Below are positions 46,510 to 56,360 of a stretch of DNA of 64,000 nucleotides, piece by piece. The notes beneath the pieces were generated by a model. It had not been told where the DNA came from. It saw nothing but the letters and a program-made list of their open reading frames with translations, and did no database searches. Source of the stretch: Spirodela intermedia (Eukaryota; Streptophyta; Magnoliopsida; Alismatales; Araceae); assembly GCA_902729315.2 (NCBI GenBank), contig LR746274.1, positions 558,001 through 622,000 of the forward strand, written 5' to 3'. Within the stretch, counting starts at the first letter, position 1; the number at the start of each line of letters is the position of its first letter. The position numbers were made by a program, and so were the translations under genes.

Positions 46510-46600
46510 GAAGGCTGAATTCATCGCCAGGAAAATTCCTCACCGGTGTGTAGCAGCTTCTCAAGTAGTATAACGTGGAAAACGGGTACTGGATTAGAGG
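46493..46600 (-). pseudogene. MATH-domain remnant, left arm
   Basis: Mirror of the right-arm remnant at 55,805-55,965. Here it is cut at the 17-bp repeat, so the V-E-F-L-D-L-K-I part is now 8.2 kb away at about 38,260. Only the E-K-L-L-H-T-G-E-E-F-S-W and N-S-A-F-D-G-K-F-T-N parts remain. See the right-arm entry for the family match. Confidence 0.75.
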
Positions 46601-47534
46601 ATACAAGTAAATAAATCTGTTGTGGTGCACAAGTCCACATGAACACTACTTTGCCTTCTCCCTATCAGAAAGAACAAAGCCAAGTCACCCAAACCAAAGC
46701 TGCATCTTCCATGATGATATAATGTACACAAAAAGGGAGAAGAATGGACTGCTCAATGCCCGTTTTAGAAAACGAGCCGTTCTCAGGAATGTGACACGTT
46801 GCTTCTAATTACAGGAATGAGGGAAAAATAGCCAAGTGCTTTCCATAAGAAGAACGAAGAAGGAGAAGAAGATAGAGATGAAAATGCCAAGAACATGTAT
46901 TCACTCAAAGAGGACTGATGACAATTCTTCATGGAGGACGGTTCTAGTACGCCGTCACATTTTACTGGTTGCTGCAAATCAAAAGATAGAGAAACGTCGA
47001 GGGCTTCCGATGTGAAAGAGGAAGGGGAGGGAGGTGAGACAATTGCATGTGTTGAAACAAGTGAGGAGAGGATCTGCTGAGCTTTCAGGCGGGGTGTGCC
47101 CACAGTACCGACGACCCCTTACCAAGAGCCCTGCATCAATCTGCCGAACGGTCCACTGTGGGGGTACAAGAGAGGCTCGATGGAAGGCATACAGGGCCTT
47201 TACCGATCCTGCCGGACAGAACCCACCCACCTATTCACTTCGGCCCGTTTTTCATCCTACGGGGTTGGGTCCTTTCTCGCCGTGCATGGCAATTCCGTTA
47301 CAGTAATTTCATAAAAACCCTCTACATGAGTTTTCTTGTGCTTGTAACCTATTCAAGAACCTCGCCATCCTGGCGCCGCCGGCCGGTTTGCGGGCGAAGA
47401 AGGCCTTACAGGTTACAGAGGATGTGGGAGACGATACGTAGCCCCGGTGTAGAGAGAGAGAGAGAGAGGCGGAGGTAGAATTAAAATGAGCTTCCCCACT
47501 GGTGTCCGGTATCCTGCTCGCCAGGAAGCTCCTT

Positions 47535-48288
47535 CTACCTTCGAATCAGCCACTTTTTCCACGTCCCCCTCCTCCTCATCTTTCCATCCTGCGGAGCCAA
47601 GATCGACGCACACATCAGCCGAACTAGACACAAAACCCACAGGTTCGACCAGGTTTTCAGATCCAGGGTCGGAGGACTCACCATCACCTCCACCTCCACG
47701 GTGGGAGAAGGCTGCAGCGACCGCAGTATCAGCACCACGTCGTTCGTCAGCCGTTTCACCTGCGAGGAAATGCCTTGGTTCAACCCCGCACGGAGATCCA
47801 GGGGGAGAGAAATCGGCGGCAGCAGTCGGAATGACAGTCGCTTACCCTCGGAAAGCCGGCGATGGTATGCACGCTCACCCAGCCTTCCTCGTCCATCTGC
47901 ATCTTCAGGTGGACGTTTCTCGCCAGATTGTCCTCGCTGCGCAGATTCCAGTCCGTCGTTAGTCGATCCACGCGCAATATCGGCCATCATCGAAATCGGT
48001 ACAGAGACGGAGAGAGGAGTACCTGAAGTAGTATTCGATCTGCGTCCGCAGAAGGAGGGTGACGATCTCGGTCCCCAGACGGGGAGTACTCGGAGGAGGA
48101 GAAGGAGCGGGAGGCATGAGCTGGGGGGGGCCATAGCTCCGTCCCCGCTGGTAAACGGTGGAGAGATACGGGGGAGGGAGAGCGTAACCAGAGAAGCCGC
48201 CGTAGTGGGGAGGAGTCGGCGGGGGACCCCACTGTCTGTGGGCGTGGTGGCGGCGGTGGAAGCCCTGTTGCCCATGCAAGCCCGCCAT
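47535..48288 (-). CDS. LARP1-like La-motif RNA-binding protein, left-arm copy
   Basis: Mirror of the right-arm gene: exons 48,288-48,023, 47,936-47,846, 47,759-47,682 and 47,588-47,535 on the reverse strand, identical in predicted product (162 residues). An N-terminal Pro/Gly/His/Tyr-rich tail precedes a La motif (TQIEYYFSEDNLARN, MDEEGWVSVHTIAGFPRVK, LTNDVVLILRSL, then M-R-R-R-G-T-W-K-K-W-L). Proteins of this class bind mRNA, and plant LARP1 acts in mRNA turnover and translation control. It differs from full-length LARP1 by its small size and the lack of any C-terminal DM15 repeats. Exon 4 could instead splice at the GT of its stop context. The upstream region is shared with the other arm, so both copies should be regulated alike. 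Long antisense frames overlapping it are shadows. Confidence 0.8.
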
Positions 48289-48879
48289 AGCTATCTCCCT
48301 CGGGAAAGACGATGCCGGGAGAAAGAGGGTAGAAAGGTGGAGGGAGAACAGGGGGAAGAGATATAGGGAGAAGAGGAGAGTTTGAACCTTGGCGCGCTGG
48401 GATCTGGCGGGAACTCAACTGTAGAGCAGGGCAGTTGCGGGCGTTGCGGAGTATCCAAATACTGGGGAGCGGCAAGCTTGTGGAGCGGACTTTCCGGAAG
48501 ATCTTCGTCGCATCCACCGGATACGTGGAATTCAGGGATGCGCTCTCGCGCCGATCACACCCGAAACCAGCTAACAGGTTGTTTATACCAGAGGGAGCGG
48601 GGAAGAGAGAGAGAGAGAGTTGTACAGAGGGATTTCGAACGTTAGTGTAAGGTAATGGGCTTCGGTGCATGACATGCACGTGATGAGTTGTGTGTGTGTG
48701 GGTTTTGAAATTTGGGTATTTCAATTTGTATCTCATTTATTATTCATTACTAAATGAATATTGACTACATAATTTCTTATACCTTATATGCAAACAATAT
48801 TTCATATTATTTCTTACTTAAATGCTTTCCGTGTTAGGTGTTACGTGTTAAAGTTGAATTTCTCAAAAATTCGAAAGCA

Positions 48880-49075
48880 ACAAAATTGGAAATAATTAAA
48901 ACATCTCCACTCAGGGTAGGGAAGATGTCTTCAATGTTAGTTGATACACTGAATACAGATTTGATTATCAGAAGTAATAATTTTATTATTTCATTAAAAC
49001 ATTGCACTAAAATATGTTCCATACATTATACTACCACGTGACATTAAATTTTATACACTGTCATAGAAGGCTTTA
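48880..49075 (+). repeat. Segment R, left arm
   Basis: One of five copies of a ~200-bp AT-rich segment (others near 37,920-38,165, 38,500-38,715, 53,330-53,525 and 56,030-56,260). They share 'attaaaacatctccact', 'gaagatgtcttcaatgtt' and 'gatttgattatcagaa'. All read in relation to MATH/BTB or LARP flanks. The function is unknown; it may be intron or element sequence carried along in duplications. Confidence 0.8.
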
Positions 49076-49499
49076 TATTGGGCGTGTTGGGAAAACCTGA
49101 TAGTTTTGTGGAAAAAAATGAGATGTCCGAATCTCATTTGCACAGCACTCGACTCTACAGTCTTGATCGATGTCCAAGTGGTCCGTGTTCTGCTGACTTG
49201 TTTGGTACACACGTGGGGTAAGTGAGGGAGATGTACGAGCGAGTTCCCAACCTGTTTGGGCTGTGTGTGTGGAGGTGAGGGTTTTGGGGAAGTCAAAGGG
49301 GTGGATCACCGTACACTAAAAACGGGTTCTCCTCCCTCGTCATACAGAACTAAACCGCTTATGCAAAATTCCGCACAGACATGAGCAGAGAATCGCACCG
49401 CGTCTGGGGGCTGGGCTACGTGTCGAAGGGGATGACCCACGTGCGGGCACTGTAGAGTGTAAAGAAGCTCCCCCTACCCCGCTGACAAAAGTAACCGGT

Positions 49500-49916
49500 G
49501 CCGTGTGAGGAGGTGCCCTACACAAGATTTCAGACGGTCAGCGTCGCCTGCCACATCTCGACCATGAGTTCACAACGTTGGCGTCGCGGAAGAACTCGTA
49601 AATGCCTTCACCGACGTCGTAGATCTTGCCGAAGTCAAAGAGGAAGGTGAAGCAAGCTCTTCTTCAGGCGGTCGAGCTGGTGAATCCATGCCTCGCGGAG
49701 CCTCTCGAGCACGTTGCCAGAGGTGAGGTCCTCCAGGAGGCTCTCCTCACAGCACTCCTTCAGGTCGGCGAGGTCGTGCTTCTTGGCGGCCGCGAGGAGC
49801 ACCACCGGGTGCTTCAAGAAGACCTCTTGCCGGACGATGCCGTAGAGGTAGTTCAAGAGGGCCCCGCAGGCTTCCAAGGACACGTCCTTGATCACAATGA
49901 CGGAGGACTTCTCCTC
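49500..49916 (-). pseudogene. BTB domain 3' part, left arm
   Basis: The reverse strand encodes VIKDVSLEACGALLNYLYGI, VRQEVFLKHPVVLLAAAKKH, DLADLKECCEESLLEDLTSG and NVLERLREAWIHQLDRLKKS, the second half of the BTB fold plus the following helical region of a plant MATH/BTB protein. The frame then breaks by one base and continues F-D-F-G-K-I-Y-D-V in another frame. The N-terminal half is absent: copia sequence starts at 49,917. It has two amino-acid differences from the right-arm copy. Confidence 0.9.
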
Positions 49917-51520
49917 TCTTTATTAGTATTATTACATGTGTTCTTGGTTATACTATTATCTTTTTTCCTTTTCATTGTGCTTTTCAAGATCTACACACAA
50001 GGCGGAGGATTAGTTTGATCCGTGAGAAAGGGCGAAGTGTCTATGAGTTCATTTCCACTTAACTTTTTTCTGGTATTCAGGCCCTTTGTGTTACCTTTGC
50101 CATCACTTCTTTCCTCTTATGACATCAGCAGTTAGGCCATTCTTATTTTGAGAAACTTTACAATGTTACCATGATTTTCTCATAAGAAGTTTGTTTGCAA
50201 GTCATGTTAATTGAGTAAACACCATTATTCTTTCTACCTCAGTTGAGATGATATTTTCTCTTTTGCCCCTATTGATCTCATCCATTGTGATGTATGAGAT
50301 CTTTTTCGTACTACTTCCTTCTCGGGACACCGATATTACACCATTCTTATTGATGATTACACCCGTGTGAGTTGGGTGTACCTCATATGCGACTGCTCCG
50401 AAGTCGTTACTATTGCTACACACTTTATCACGAAGGTCATCACTCAATATTCTACTACGCCTAAATAAATTCGTACCAACAATGTCCTTGAGTTTGTTCA
50501 AACCTCTCTCCAAACCTTCTGTGCCAATCGTGGCATTATCTATTAGACCATCTACCCTTATATCTCGTAATAGAACGATGTCGTTGAGTGCAAACATCGA
50601 CAGCTCATTGACATCATTCACACCTTACTTCTTGAGATGAATGTCCCACACTATCTATACACCAATGTCCTCATGATAGTCACTTATCTTCAAAATCAGC
50701 TTTCCTCTACTCTTATAGGTGAGGTCATTCCTTTACAATGCCTCCTACTTACCTCACCCCTATTTTTCCTTCTTCCTCAGGTCTTTAGATCCGAGAATCA
50801 CTCTTCTTCCTTATTTAAACTTGCCCCTCGTGCTCTCGAAAGAGTCTTTGTTGGCTATTCTTAAATATAGAAGGGCTATCAAGTTTACTTTTCTGACACC
50901 ATCTCTATGTCGAAGCCTATTCTAATGATGGATATGAAGGTGACAAGGGTGACCGAAAGTTTACTACATATTACTGCACATATGTCAGAGGTAATCTCAT
51001 CACCAAGCCGTCCTAGAAACAAAGGATGGTGTCTTGCTCTAGCACAGAATCCGAGTAACGAGTCATGACTAAGATCGTGTCGAAGATGGTATGACTTAGA
51101 TCACTTCTCAAAGATCTTGACATTTCTTCTCTTTCTCAAATACTCATGTATTGTGACAATCAAACCAATATCTTCATTGCTGGTAATCACATCTTTTATG
51201 GGCATACGAAATATATTGAGATTGAATGTCATTACATTCAAGACAAAGTTATGTTTGGTCTTATCTCTACTCATATGACCTCATCTCATTAATTCATAAA
51301 TGTCTTCATGAAAAGTTTGGTCGGGATCTCCTATGATACCACATGTACCAAGTTGGGCATGTTCGACTTCTATGCTTCAGCTTAAAGAGAAGTGTTTGAT
51401 AGTGTCATCGGACTCCTAACCTATTAGGGCATATTATTCTATCTTCTCTTCTCCTTTTCTATATAGACACATGTAGTCCTTTATTCTCTTCTATAGATTC
51501 TAAGGTTTTCTCCTTCATTG
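49917..51520 (+). mobile_element. Copia fragment 1 in the palindrome spacer (integrase, RNase H)
   Basis: The integrase core is readable with stops at about 50,270-50,900: HCDVWDLFRTTSFSGHRYYT, IFIDDYTRVSWVYLI, RTNNVLEFVQ, CKHRQLID and LAPRALERVFVGYS. At about 50,905 the sequence jumps to RNase H (DGYEGDKGDRKFT, CDNQTNIFIAGN, KYIEIECHYIQDKV); the ~1.45 kb holding RT in the sister copy at 59,110-60,560 is deleted here. It then runs to 51,520 in near identity with 60,560-61,170. It is dead. It occupies most of the spacer between the palindrome arms. Confidence 0.9.
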
Positions 51521-51524
51521 TCAA

Positions 51525-51840
51525 AAAATTTCAAAGTTAAAGGTGAAGTCGAGGCAGTCCTCCTTCAAGCCATCAAGGTTGTAGACCCATGCCTTGTGGA
51601 GACTGTCGATATCTTCTAGGAGGCTATATCTAGATCATTCTTTAAGCTCTGATGTTTGATACTTGTTCGAGGCTGTTAGAACAGACTGACAATGATTTCG
51701 AAACTTTTGTCTTTTAATGTTCCATAAATATGATCGATGAGTGCACTATAGTTTTTGATTTCAACGACAGAGGAATCCTCTCTCGAGTTCATGCACGAAC
51801 ATACTCTTGAAAACGAGTGAGCCGCCTGCCAAGACTAACC
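51525..51840 (-). pseudogene. BTB fragment, reverse, in spacer
   Basis: Near-identical to 61,165-61,490. The reverse strand carries S-L-V-F-K-S-M-F-V-H-E-L and, further on, SLLEDIDSLHKAWVYNLDGL and KEDCLDFTFNFEIF, i.e. BTB sequence with the usual linker residues, broken by stops. It lies head-to-head with the next fragment. Confidence 0.8.
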
Positions 51841-52075
51841 CTGACCGGTGGTGTTTCTTCATGCACACAACGATGTCTTGGCAGCTGGCTCCCCCGTTTT
51901 CAAAAGCATGTTTGTGCATCGACTCCGGGAGAGTAACTCTTCTATCGTTGAGATCGAGAATTACAGCGCGACTTTCTCAATGGAATGCTGAAGTATAAAA
52001 AATTTAATGCCCAGCATCAGGCTCTTCTAACAGCCTCGAACGAGTATCAAATTCCAATGCTTAAGAAGGAAGTTC
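51841..52075 (+). pseudogene. BTB fragment, forward, in spacer
   Basis: The + strand encodes LAAGSPVFKSMFVHRLRESN, SSIVEIENYSATFSM and QALLTASNEYQIPMLKK, then joins abruptly to a 'ggaagttcactag' sequence that also precedes the BTB copy at 57.5 kb. The matching copy at 61.5 kb continues further (CCGNSLLEDLDS), so this one is truncated. Confidence 0.8.
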
Positions 52076-52264
52076 ACTAGATTTGATAATTTGAGAAGAT
52101 CTGTTTGATTATTTTTCATACATGCTTCTCCCAATGATGTTTGCTCCAATTTCAATCTGAACTACAGATGTGCATATACTCTAAGAACTTCTCCCGGTGT
52201 TTAGGATTGAAATACGATCATCAGTCGCTAATCGTCTTCTACTCCTCTTTTCCTCTTCTTCTTC

Positions 52265-52905
52265 TTCCCGTGGAACCAAGGCGGAGAGGCATCTTCAATT
52301 TGGCGCTTCGAGCAGTGATGCAGTCTCTGGCGGCAGAGTCCACACGCTTGTGCCTCTCTCACACGCTGGAAGAGGATATCCACGCGTACATCACCACGAA
52401 CACGGCCAGCGGCACGTTGCGCGCACACAAGGCCCTCCTGACGGCGAGCTCACCTGTCTTGAAGAGAATGTTGCTGGACGACGACCGGGAGGAGAAGTCC
52501 GCCGTCATTGTGATCAAGGACGTGTCCTTGGAAGCCTGCGGGGCCCTCTTGAACTACCTCTACGGCGTCGTCCGGCAAGAGGTCTTCTTGAAGCACCCGG
52601 TGGCGCTGCTCGCGGCCGCCAAGAAGCACGACCTCGCCGACCTGAAGGAGTGCTGTGAGGAGAGCCTCCTGGAGGACCTCACCTCTGGCAACGTGCTCGA
52701 GAGGCTCCGCGAGGCATGGATTCACCAGCTCGACCGCCTGAAGAAGAGCTTGCTTCACCTTCCTCTTTGACTTCGGCAAGATCTACGACGTCGGTGAAGG
52801 CATTTACGAGTTCTTCCGCGACGCCAACGTTGTGAACTCATGGTCGAGATGTGGCAGGCGACGCTGACCGTCTGAAATCTTGTGTAGGGCACCTCCTCAC
52901 ACGGC
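52265..52905 (+). pseudogene. BTB domain gene (MATH/BTB family), frameshifted
   Basis: A continuous frame encodes linker residues then MQSLAAESTRLCLSHTLEED, IHAYITTNTASGTLRAHKAL, LTASSPVLKRMLLDDDREEK, SAVIVIKDVSLEACGALLNY and on to DRLKKSLL, a nearly complete BTB fold plus the helical region of plant MATH/BTB proteins similar to Arabidopsis At1g21780, which act with CUL3 ubiquitin ligases. No MATH domain is joined upstream. One extra base near 52,757 shifts the frame before F-D-F-G-K-I-Y-D-V-G-E-G, and another shift near 52,835 precedes E-L-M-V-E-M-W-Q-A. The frame start at 52,318 (MQS) is internal, so this is an orphan exon. It could be expressed as a short BTB protein; I consider a pseudogene more likely. 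Confidence 0.85.
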
Positions 52906-53329
52906 ACCGGTTACTTTTGTCAGCGGGGTAGGGGGAGCTTCTTTACACTCTACAGTGCCCGCACGTGGGTCATCCCCTTCGACACGTAGCCCAGCCCCCA
53001 GACGCGGTGCGATTCTCTGCTCATGTCTGTGCGGAATTTTGCATAAGCGGTTTAGTTCTGTATGACGAGGGAGGAGAACCCGTTTTTAGTGTACGGTGAT
53101 CCACCCCTTTGACTTCCCCAAAACCCTCACCTCCACACACACAGCCCAAACAGGTTGGGAACTCGCTCGTACATCTCCCTCACTTACCCCACGTGTGTAC
53201 CAAACAAGTCAGCAGAACACGGACCACTTGGACATCGATCAAGACTGTAGAGTCGAGTGCTGTGCAAATGAGATTCGGACATCTCATTTTTTTCCACAAA
53301 ACTATCAGGTTTTCCCAACACGCCCAATA

Positions 53330-53525
53330 TAAAGCCTTCTATGACAGTGTATAAAATTTAATGTCACGTGGTAGTATAATGTATGGAACATATTTTAGTG
53401 CAATGTTTTAATGAAATAATAAAATTATTACTTCTGATAATCAAATCTGTATTCAGTGTATCAACTAACATTGAAGACATCTTCCCTACCCTGAGTGGAG
53501 ATGTTTTAATTATTTCCAATTTTGT
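53330..53525 (-). repeat. Segment R, right arm inner copy
   Basis: Mirror of 48,880-49,075, identical as far as compared. Confidence 0.8.
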
Positions 53526-53824
53526 TGCTTTCGAATTTTTGAGAAATTCAACTTTAACACGTAACACCTAACACGGAAAGCATTTAAGTAAGAAATAATA
53601 TGAAATATTGTTTGCATATAAGGTATAAGAAATTATGTAGTCAATATTCATTTAGTAATGAATAATAAATGAGATACAAATTGAAATACCCAAATTTCAA
53701 AACCCACACACACACAACTCATCACGTGCATGTCATGCACCGAAGCCCATTACCTTACACTAACGTTCGAAATCCCTCTGTACAACTCTCTCTCTCTCTC
53801 TTCCCCGCTCCCTCTGGTATAAAC

Positions 53825-54116
53825 AACCTGTTAGCTGGTTTCGGGTGTGATCGGCGCGAGAGCGCATCCCTGAATTCCACGTATCCGGTGGATGCGACGA
53901 AGATCTTCCGGAAAGTCCGCTCCACAAGCTTGCCGCTCCCCAGTATTTGGATACTCCGCAACGCCCGCAACTGCCCTGCTCTACAGTTGAGTTCCCGCCA
54001 GATCCCAGCGCGCCAAGGTTCAAACTCTCCTCTTCTCCCTATATCTCTTCCCCCTGTTCTCCCTCCACCTTTCTACCCTCTTTCTCCCGGCATCGTCTTT
54101 CCCGAGGGAGATAGCT
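53825..54116 (+). promoter_or_regulatory. LARP upstream block (promoter/leader candidate)
   Basis: A conserved block from 'gttagctggtttcgggtgtg' through 'ccgcaactgccctgctctac' to a pyrimidine-rich leader ending at the LARP start codon. It is present in both arms and in diverged form at 38,940-39,097 and 11,590-11,723, so it has been duplicated at least four times. 'ggtataaacaac' near 53,817 could serve as a TATA element. The leader has CT-rich runs common in plant 5' leaders. Confidence 0.5.
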
Positions 54117-54870
54117 ATGGCGGGCTTGCATGGGCAACAGGGCTTCCACCGCCGCCACCACGCCCACAGACAGTGGGGTCCCCCGCCGACTCCTCCCCAC
54201 TACGGCGGCTTCTCTGGTTACGCTCTCCCTCCCCCGTATCTCTCCACCGTTTACCAGCGGGGACGGAGCTATGGCCCCCCCCAGCTCATGCCTCCCGCTC
54301 CTTCTCCTCCTCCGAGTACTCCCCGTCTGGGGACCGAGATCGTCACCCTCCTTCTGCGGACGCAGATCGAATACTACTTCAGGTACTCCTCTCTCCGTCT
54401 CTGTACCGATTTCGATGATGGCCGATATTGCGCGTGGATCGACTAACGACGGACTGGAATCTGCGCAGCGAGGACAATCTGGCGAGAAACGTCCACCTGA
54501 AGATGCAGATGGACGAGGAAGGCTGGGTGAGCGTGCATACCATCGCCGGCTTTCCGAGGGTAAGCGACTGTCATTCCGACTGCTGCCGCCGATTTCTCTC
54601 CCCCTGGATCTCCGTGCGGGGTTGAACCAAGGCATTTCCTCGCAGGTGAAACGGCTGACGAACGACGTGGTGCTGATACTGCGGTCGCTGCAGCCTTCTC
54701 CCACCGTGGAGGTGGAGGTGATGGTGAGTCCTCCGACCCTGGATCTGAAAACCTGGTCGAACCTGTGGGTTTTGTGTCTAGTTCGGCTGATGTGTGCGTC
54801 GATCTTGGCTCCGCAGGATGGAAAGATGAGGAGGAGGGGGACGTGGAAAAAGTGGCTGATTCGAAGGTAG
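54117..54870 (+). CDS. LARP1-like La-motif RNA-binding protein, right-arm copy
   Basis: Four exons, all GT-AG with matching phase: 54,117-54,382, 54,469-54,559, 54,646-54,723 and 54,817-54,870, giving 162 residues. Residues 1-70 are rich in Pro, Gly, His and Tyr (HRRHHAHRQWGPPPTPPHYG). The La motif occupies about 72-150: TQIEYYF-SEDNLARNVHLK, QMDEEGWVSVHTIAGFPR, VKRLTNDVVLILRSLQ, TVEVE, then the basic RRRGTWKKWL that closes the domain in plant LARP1 proteins. In plants these proteins bind mRNA and guide its decay or translation. Canonical LARP1 is far longer; this may be a truncated but expressed gene. The exon-4 end 'cgaag/gtag' could be a further splice donor leading to undetected exons before 55.6 kb. 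An identical inverted copy lies 5.8 kb away. Confidence 0.82.
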
Positions 54871-55804
54871 AAGGAGCTTCCTGGCGAGCAGGATACCGGA
54901 CACCAGTGGGGAAGCTCATTTTAATTCTACCTCCGCCTCTCTCTCTCTCTCTCTACACCGGGGCTACGTATCGTCTCCCACATCCTCTGTAACCTGTAAG
55001 GCCTTCTTCGCCCGCAAACCGGCCGGCGGCGCCAGGATGGCGAGGTTCTTGAATAGGTTACAAGCACAAGAAAACTCATGTAGAGGGTTTTTATGAAATT
55101 ACTGTAACGGAATTGCCATGCACGGCGAGAAAGGACCCAACCCCGTAGGATGAAAAACGGGCCGAAGTGAATAGGTGGGTGGGTTCTGTCCGGCAGGATC
55201 GGTAAAGGCCCTGTATGCCTTCCATCGAGCCTCTCTTGTACCCCCACAGTGGACCGTTCGGCAGATTGATGCAGGGCTCTTGGTAAGGGGTCGTCGGTAC
55301 TGTGGGCACACCCCGCCTGAAAGCTCAGCAGATCCTCTCCTCACTTGTTTCAACACATGCAATTGTCTCACCTCCCTCCCCTTCCTCTTTCACATCGGAA
55401 GCCCTCGACGTTTCTCTATCTTTTGATTTGCAGCAACCAGTAAAATGTGACGGCGTACTAGAACCGTCCTCCATGAAGAATTGTCATCAGTCCTCTTTGA
55501 GTGAATACATGTTCTTGGCATTTTCATCTCTATCTTCTTCTCCTTCTTCGTTCTTCTTATGGAAAGCACTTGGCTATTTTTCCCTCATTCCTGTAATTAG
55601 AAGCAACGTGTCACATTCCTGAGAACGGCTCGTTTTCTAAAACGGGCATTGAGCAGTCCATTCTTCTCCCTTTTTGTGTACATTATATCATCATGGAAGA
55701 TGCAGCTTTGGTTTGGGTGACTTGGCTTTGTTCTTTCTGAGAGGGAGAAGGCAAAGTAGTGTTCATGTGGACTTGTGCACCACAACAGATTTATTTACTT
55801 GTAT

Positions 55805-55965
55805 CCTCTAATCCAGTACCCGTTTTCCACGTTATACTACTTGAGAAGCTGCTACACACCGGTGAGGAATTTTCCTGGCGATGAATTCAGCCTTCGACGG
55901 GAAGTTCACAAATCGACGTGGAGTTCTTAGATTTGAAGATATCCCCTGTAAATGTACCAGTCGCC
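55805..55965 (+). pseudogene. MATH-domain remnant, right arm
   Basis: Three successive frames give L-L-E-K-L-L-H-T-G-E-E-F-S-W, N-S-A-F-D-G-K-F-T-N and V-E-F-L-D-L-K-I-S-P-V, matching in order the end of the MATH domain of plant MATH/BTB proteins (EKLLRT..DFVW, DS.FHGRF, IDVEFLDLKI). Two frameshifts separate the pieces. No BTB exon follows downstream; segment R follows instead. The 17-bp word at 55,896-55,912 is the insertion target used in the other arm. Confidence 0.82.
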
Positions 55966-56029
55966 CTGTGCCATTTTTTTCTCCGCAAGTTTCTTTTCTT
56001 AAAGATACGGGTTATAAGTCAGCTCAGTT

Positions 56030-56260
56030 CTTACCAGAAACTGAAATACGAAAACTCTAAAGAAAGAAAATTTCAAATAATTAAAACATCTCCACTTAGA
56101 GTACGGAAGATGTGTTCGATGCTAGTGGATACACTAAATATGGATTTGATTATCAGAAATAATAATTCTAGTATTTCATTAAAATATTATTGTAGAAATA
56201 TGTTTTATACATTATACTACCATGTGAGATAAATTTTATCCACTATAATAGAAGGCTTTA
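56030..56260 (+). repeat. Segment R, right arm outer copy
   Basis: Mirror of 37,920-38,165 with ~3% difference. It adjoins the MATH remnant. Confidence 0.8.
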
Positions 56261-56341
56261 TACAGTATGCTATTAATGTGATACTCTTGTTACTTTTAGC
56301 AATGCCATTCTGAAAACAAAATGCTCAGATTCAGTGCGTGT

Positions 56342-56360
56342 TATATATATATATATATAT
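56342..56360. repeat. (TA)n microsatellite
   Basis: 19 bases; counterpart of 37,812-37,838. Confidence 0.95.

Larger units (their letters stand above)
46493..49916 (-). repeat. Inner part of the left palindrome arm
   Basis: The reverse complement of 52,489-55,912. Every pair of positions sums to 102,405, so there is no net length change over 3,424 bp. All translated frames that I compared between 46.6 and 49.6 kb are identical. The differences I found are one base near 46,657 and four in the innermost ~150 bp (BTB part). Gene order outward from the centre: BTB, segment R, LARP upstream block, LARP, MATH remnant. Confidence 0.96.

Noticed and set aside
47535-48736. Long overlapping frames (158-249 codons) on both strands across the LARP locus, and their mirrors at 53,669-54,919
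   Set aside because: They are shadows of the GC-rich LARP exons and leader and cross its introns. Only the spliced La-motif reading matches a known family.
50202-50621. 139-codon reverse frame in the spacer and its counterpart at 58,415-58,744
   Set aside because: Antisense of the copia integrase, which is readable on the forward strand with its DDE-region motifs.
54990-55622. Extra LARP exons downstream (for example the 106-codon frame 55,302-55,622)
   Set aside because: An AG precedes part of it, but the residues show no LARP1 C-terminal motif and splice phase could not be verified.
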